Origin: M3007 sp965249785
Lineage (GTDB): Bacteria > Bacteroidota > Bacteroidia > Chitinophagales > Saprospiraceae
Length of the DNA stretch: 64,000 nucleotides
NCBI GenBank assembly: GCA_965249785.1
Contig: CBDFMU010000022.1
Span: 248,001 to 312,000, forward strand
Direction: 5' to 3'
The notes beneath the pieces are model-generated. The model saw only the letters and a program-made list of their open reading frames with translations, was not told where the DNA came from and made no database searches. Position 1 is the first letter of the stretch. Each line of letters opens with the position of its first letter. A program made the position numbers and the translations under genes. Positions 62,961 to 64,000 of this stretch are shown here, one piece after another.

Positions 62961-63085
62961 ACATTGTAAAATAAGTTATTTTGAGTATTTGAAGATTTGA
63001 GTATTCGATCAAATACCTGATTATCAAATGTTTTTAATCAGATCTTCCAATACTCGCATCCTCAAGGAAATTAATTTACAGTGTA
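62961..63085 (+). repeat. GAGTATTTG dispersed element, copy 3
   Basis: The element runs from ACATTGTAAAATAAGTTATT through the core GATTATCAAATGTTTTTAATC-like stretch to CTCAAGGAAATTAATTTACA. Its ends are inverted imperfect repeats of about 24 bases. TAAACC words follow at 63097-63131. Confidence 0.7.
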
Positions 63086-63314
63086 TTCACGATCAATACC
63101 TAAACCTTTCTAAACCACTCTAAACGGGCTACAATAACAACTAACTCATTCATTCTCAACGCGCAGCCAGTACGATAAGTATGCTGACCGATAACCTACC
63201 CCAATTTTGGCATGATTCTTTGTAAAGGGAACGTGCGGTGGCCGATCAAAGGGGATTTTATAGATGGGCCACCGTATCAAAACATTTCTCATATTTGCAA
63301 AACTTTTAATCAAT

Positions 63315-63743
63315 ATGTTTTCCAGCAATACCAAAGATAAAAAGCCGGTCTCTTCGCCCATGACTTTACCGATGGGCAATGATAAGGATAATGCAGGCAC
63401 CACCGTGATTGCCAAAGGCACCACCATCGAGGGCAAGTTCATGTGCGTCGAAAACGTACGTCTGGACGGGGCCATTCATGGAGAAGTAGAGGTAGAAAAA
63501 CGCTTTGTGATGGGCGATACCAGCTACGTACAGGGCAATATCAGGGCCCGGGACGCGGCTATAAAAGGCAAAATAAAGGGCGATGTCTTTGTCAAGGAAG
63601 CATTGCACCTGATGGATACGGCAGTCATCGAAGGCAATATTACGGCCCGAACGATGATCGTGGAAGAAGGCGCGCGCTACAATGGTGCCTGCAAAATCGG
63701 GGCTGCTGCGGTAGGTGCTCCGGCGACTGTGGTCGCGAAATAA
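63315..63743 (+). CDS. Bactofilin family protein
   Basis: The protein has 142 residues from ATG 63315. After a flexible N-terminus the core shows the repeating beta-helix pattern of bactofilins: TVIAKGTTIEGKFMCVENVR, LDGAIHGEVEVEKRFVMG, ARDAAIKGKIKGDVFVKE, DTAVIEGNITARTMIVEEGA. Bactofilins polymerise without nucleotide at the membrane and scaffold cell shape or polysaccharide and peptidoglycan enzymes. The next gene begins 80 bases later in the same direction. Confidence 0.9.
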   Translation: MFSSNTKDKKPVSSPMTLPMGNDKDNAGTTVIAKGTTIEGKFMCVENVRLDGAIHGEVEVEKRFVMGDTSYVQGNIRARDAAIKGKIKGDVFVKEALHLMDTAVIEGNITARTMIVEEGARYNGACKIGAAAVGAPATVVAK

Positions 63744-63823
63744 TCGAAAAACGAGGCCGAAAACTGCTGCAGCAATGCGATATTTGCGGCGGGTTTCGGG
63801 TTTCCGGCCTTCGTTTTGGCAGC

Positions 63824-64000
63824 ATGGAACAACGCATTTTTGATTTTACCGACGCGCAACTGACCGCCGAAACCGCGCGGAACGGGACGCTGAACCTCGT
63901 GATTGGCTCTGACGGCCTCTCGCTGTTGGTGACCGATGGGTTTGGGAAACCTTTGGCCCTGCAAATCCAGCCGTTTTCCAACGCGGGTCGCAGTTTTAAG
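63824..64000 (+). CDS. Probable DUF3822 protein, 3' end missing
   Basis: An open frame from ATG 63824 reads MEQRIFDFTDAQLTAETARN, then LNLVIGSDGLSLLVTD and continues past the window end. The beginning resembles DUF3822, a Bacteroidota family of about 270 residues with an actin/RNase H-like fold that is often found near rRNA methylase genes; that identification is tentative from 59 residues. It follows the bactofilin gene. Confidence 0.55.
   Translation, partial: MEQRIFDFTDAQLTAETARNGTLNLVIGSDGLSLLVTDGFGKPLALQIQPFSNAGRSFK

Overview
This window looks like a chromosomal segment of a Bacteroidota bacterium, most likely a Saprospiria-type member (Saprospiraceae or Lewinellaceae). The lineage call is an inference. 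It rests on four large secreted proteins that carry type IX secretion (T9SS) C-terminal sorting domains (three of type A, one of type B), on PKD-rich adhesin or protease architectures, on TAnnTTTG promoter elements, on a TonB-dependent receptor and a bactofilin, and on several conserved Bacteroidota genes of unknown function. By eye the base composition is near 50% GC. The main exception is 41.4-43.5 kb, which is clearly AT-rich.

Layout. 0-6.4 kb: the 3' end of a DUF885 peptidase-like gene, a 162-bp MITE-like insertion, a PAS histidine kinase, a GH13 amylase-like lipoprotein and hemH. 6.8-11.2 kb: small metabolic and membrane genes on the minus strand (DUF1761, a frameshifted ATP-grasp gene, DoxX, DinB-like, NRDE/TANGO2, LysE). 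11.3-15.2 kb: a SNF2 helicase and a coupled pair made of an unknown protein and an HNH endonuclease. 15.7-32 kb: a surface and secretion block with an SGNH/MopE/repeat protein, a multi-PAS kinase, a 2084-aa metalloprotease with 20 PKD domains, a small beta-barrel candidate and a T9SS type B PKD protein. 32-39.7 kb: housekeeping (tsaC, parA, parB, yebC, a cobalamin adenosyltransferase), a DUF433/DUF5615 toxin-antitoxin pair whose toxin is frameshifted, and a 7TM protein lacking its usual HD domain. 40.3-43.5 kb: accessory genes (Fic, then an AT-rich two-gene patatin cassette). 43.6-53 kb: MBL hydrolase, der, a lipoprotein, a sugar transferase, fabD, ilvE and surE. 53.3-58.5 kb: three frameshifted genes (a LysM protein, a TonB receptor behind a TPP riboswitch, a NadR-like ATPase). 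58.5-64 kb: an unknown conserved gene, era, a GNAT acetyltransferase, a beta-helix T9SS protein, a bactofilin and the start of a probable DUF3822 gene.

Two themes cut across the window. First, the intergenic spaces are full of imperfect palindromes built from short repeated words (TTGAG, TCTAAACC, GAGTATTTG, TATAGTCAACGC, GTTTACGAAAC). Several recur at distant sites, which points to dispersed non-autonomous elements or a lineage-specific hairpin system. Second, six otherwise well-preserved genes contain single-base frameshifts, clustered at 53.3-58.5 kb. Protein similarity continues across each break, so either the consensus sequence is imperfect there or the inactivations are very recent.

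Functional links: the TPP riboswitch makes the 55.3-57.7 kb receptor a probable outer-membrane thiamine or thiamine-precursor transporter. parA and parB form the segregation pair. No CRISPR array, rRNA gene or tRNA gene was recognised.
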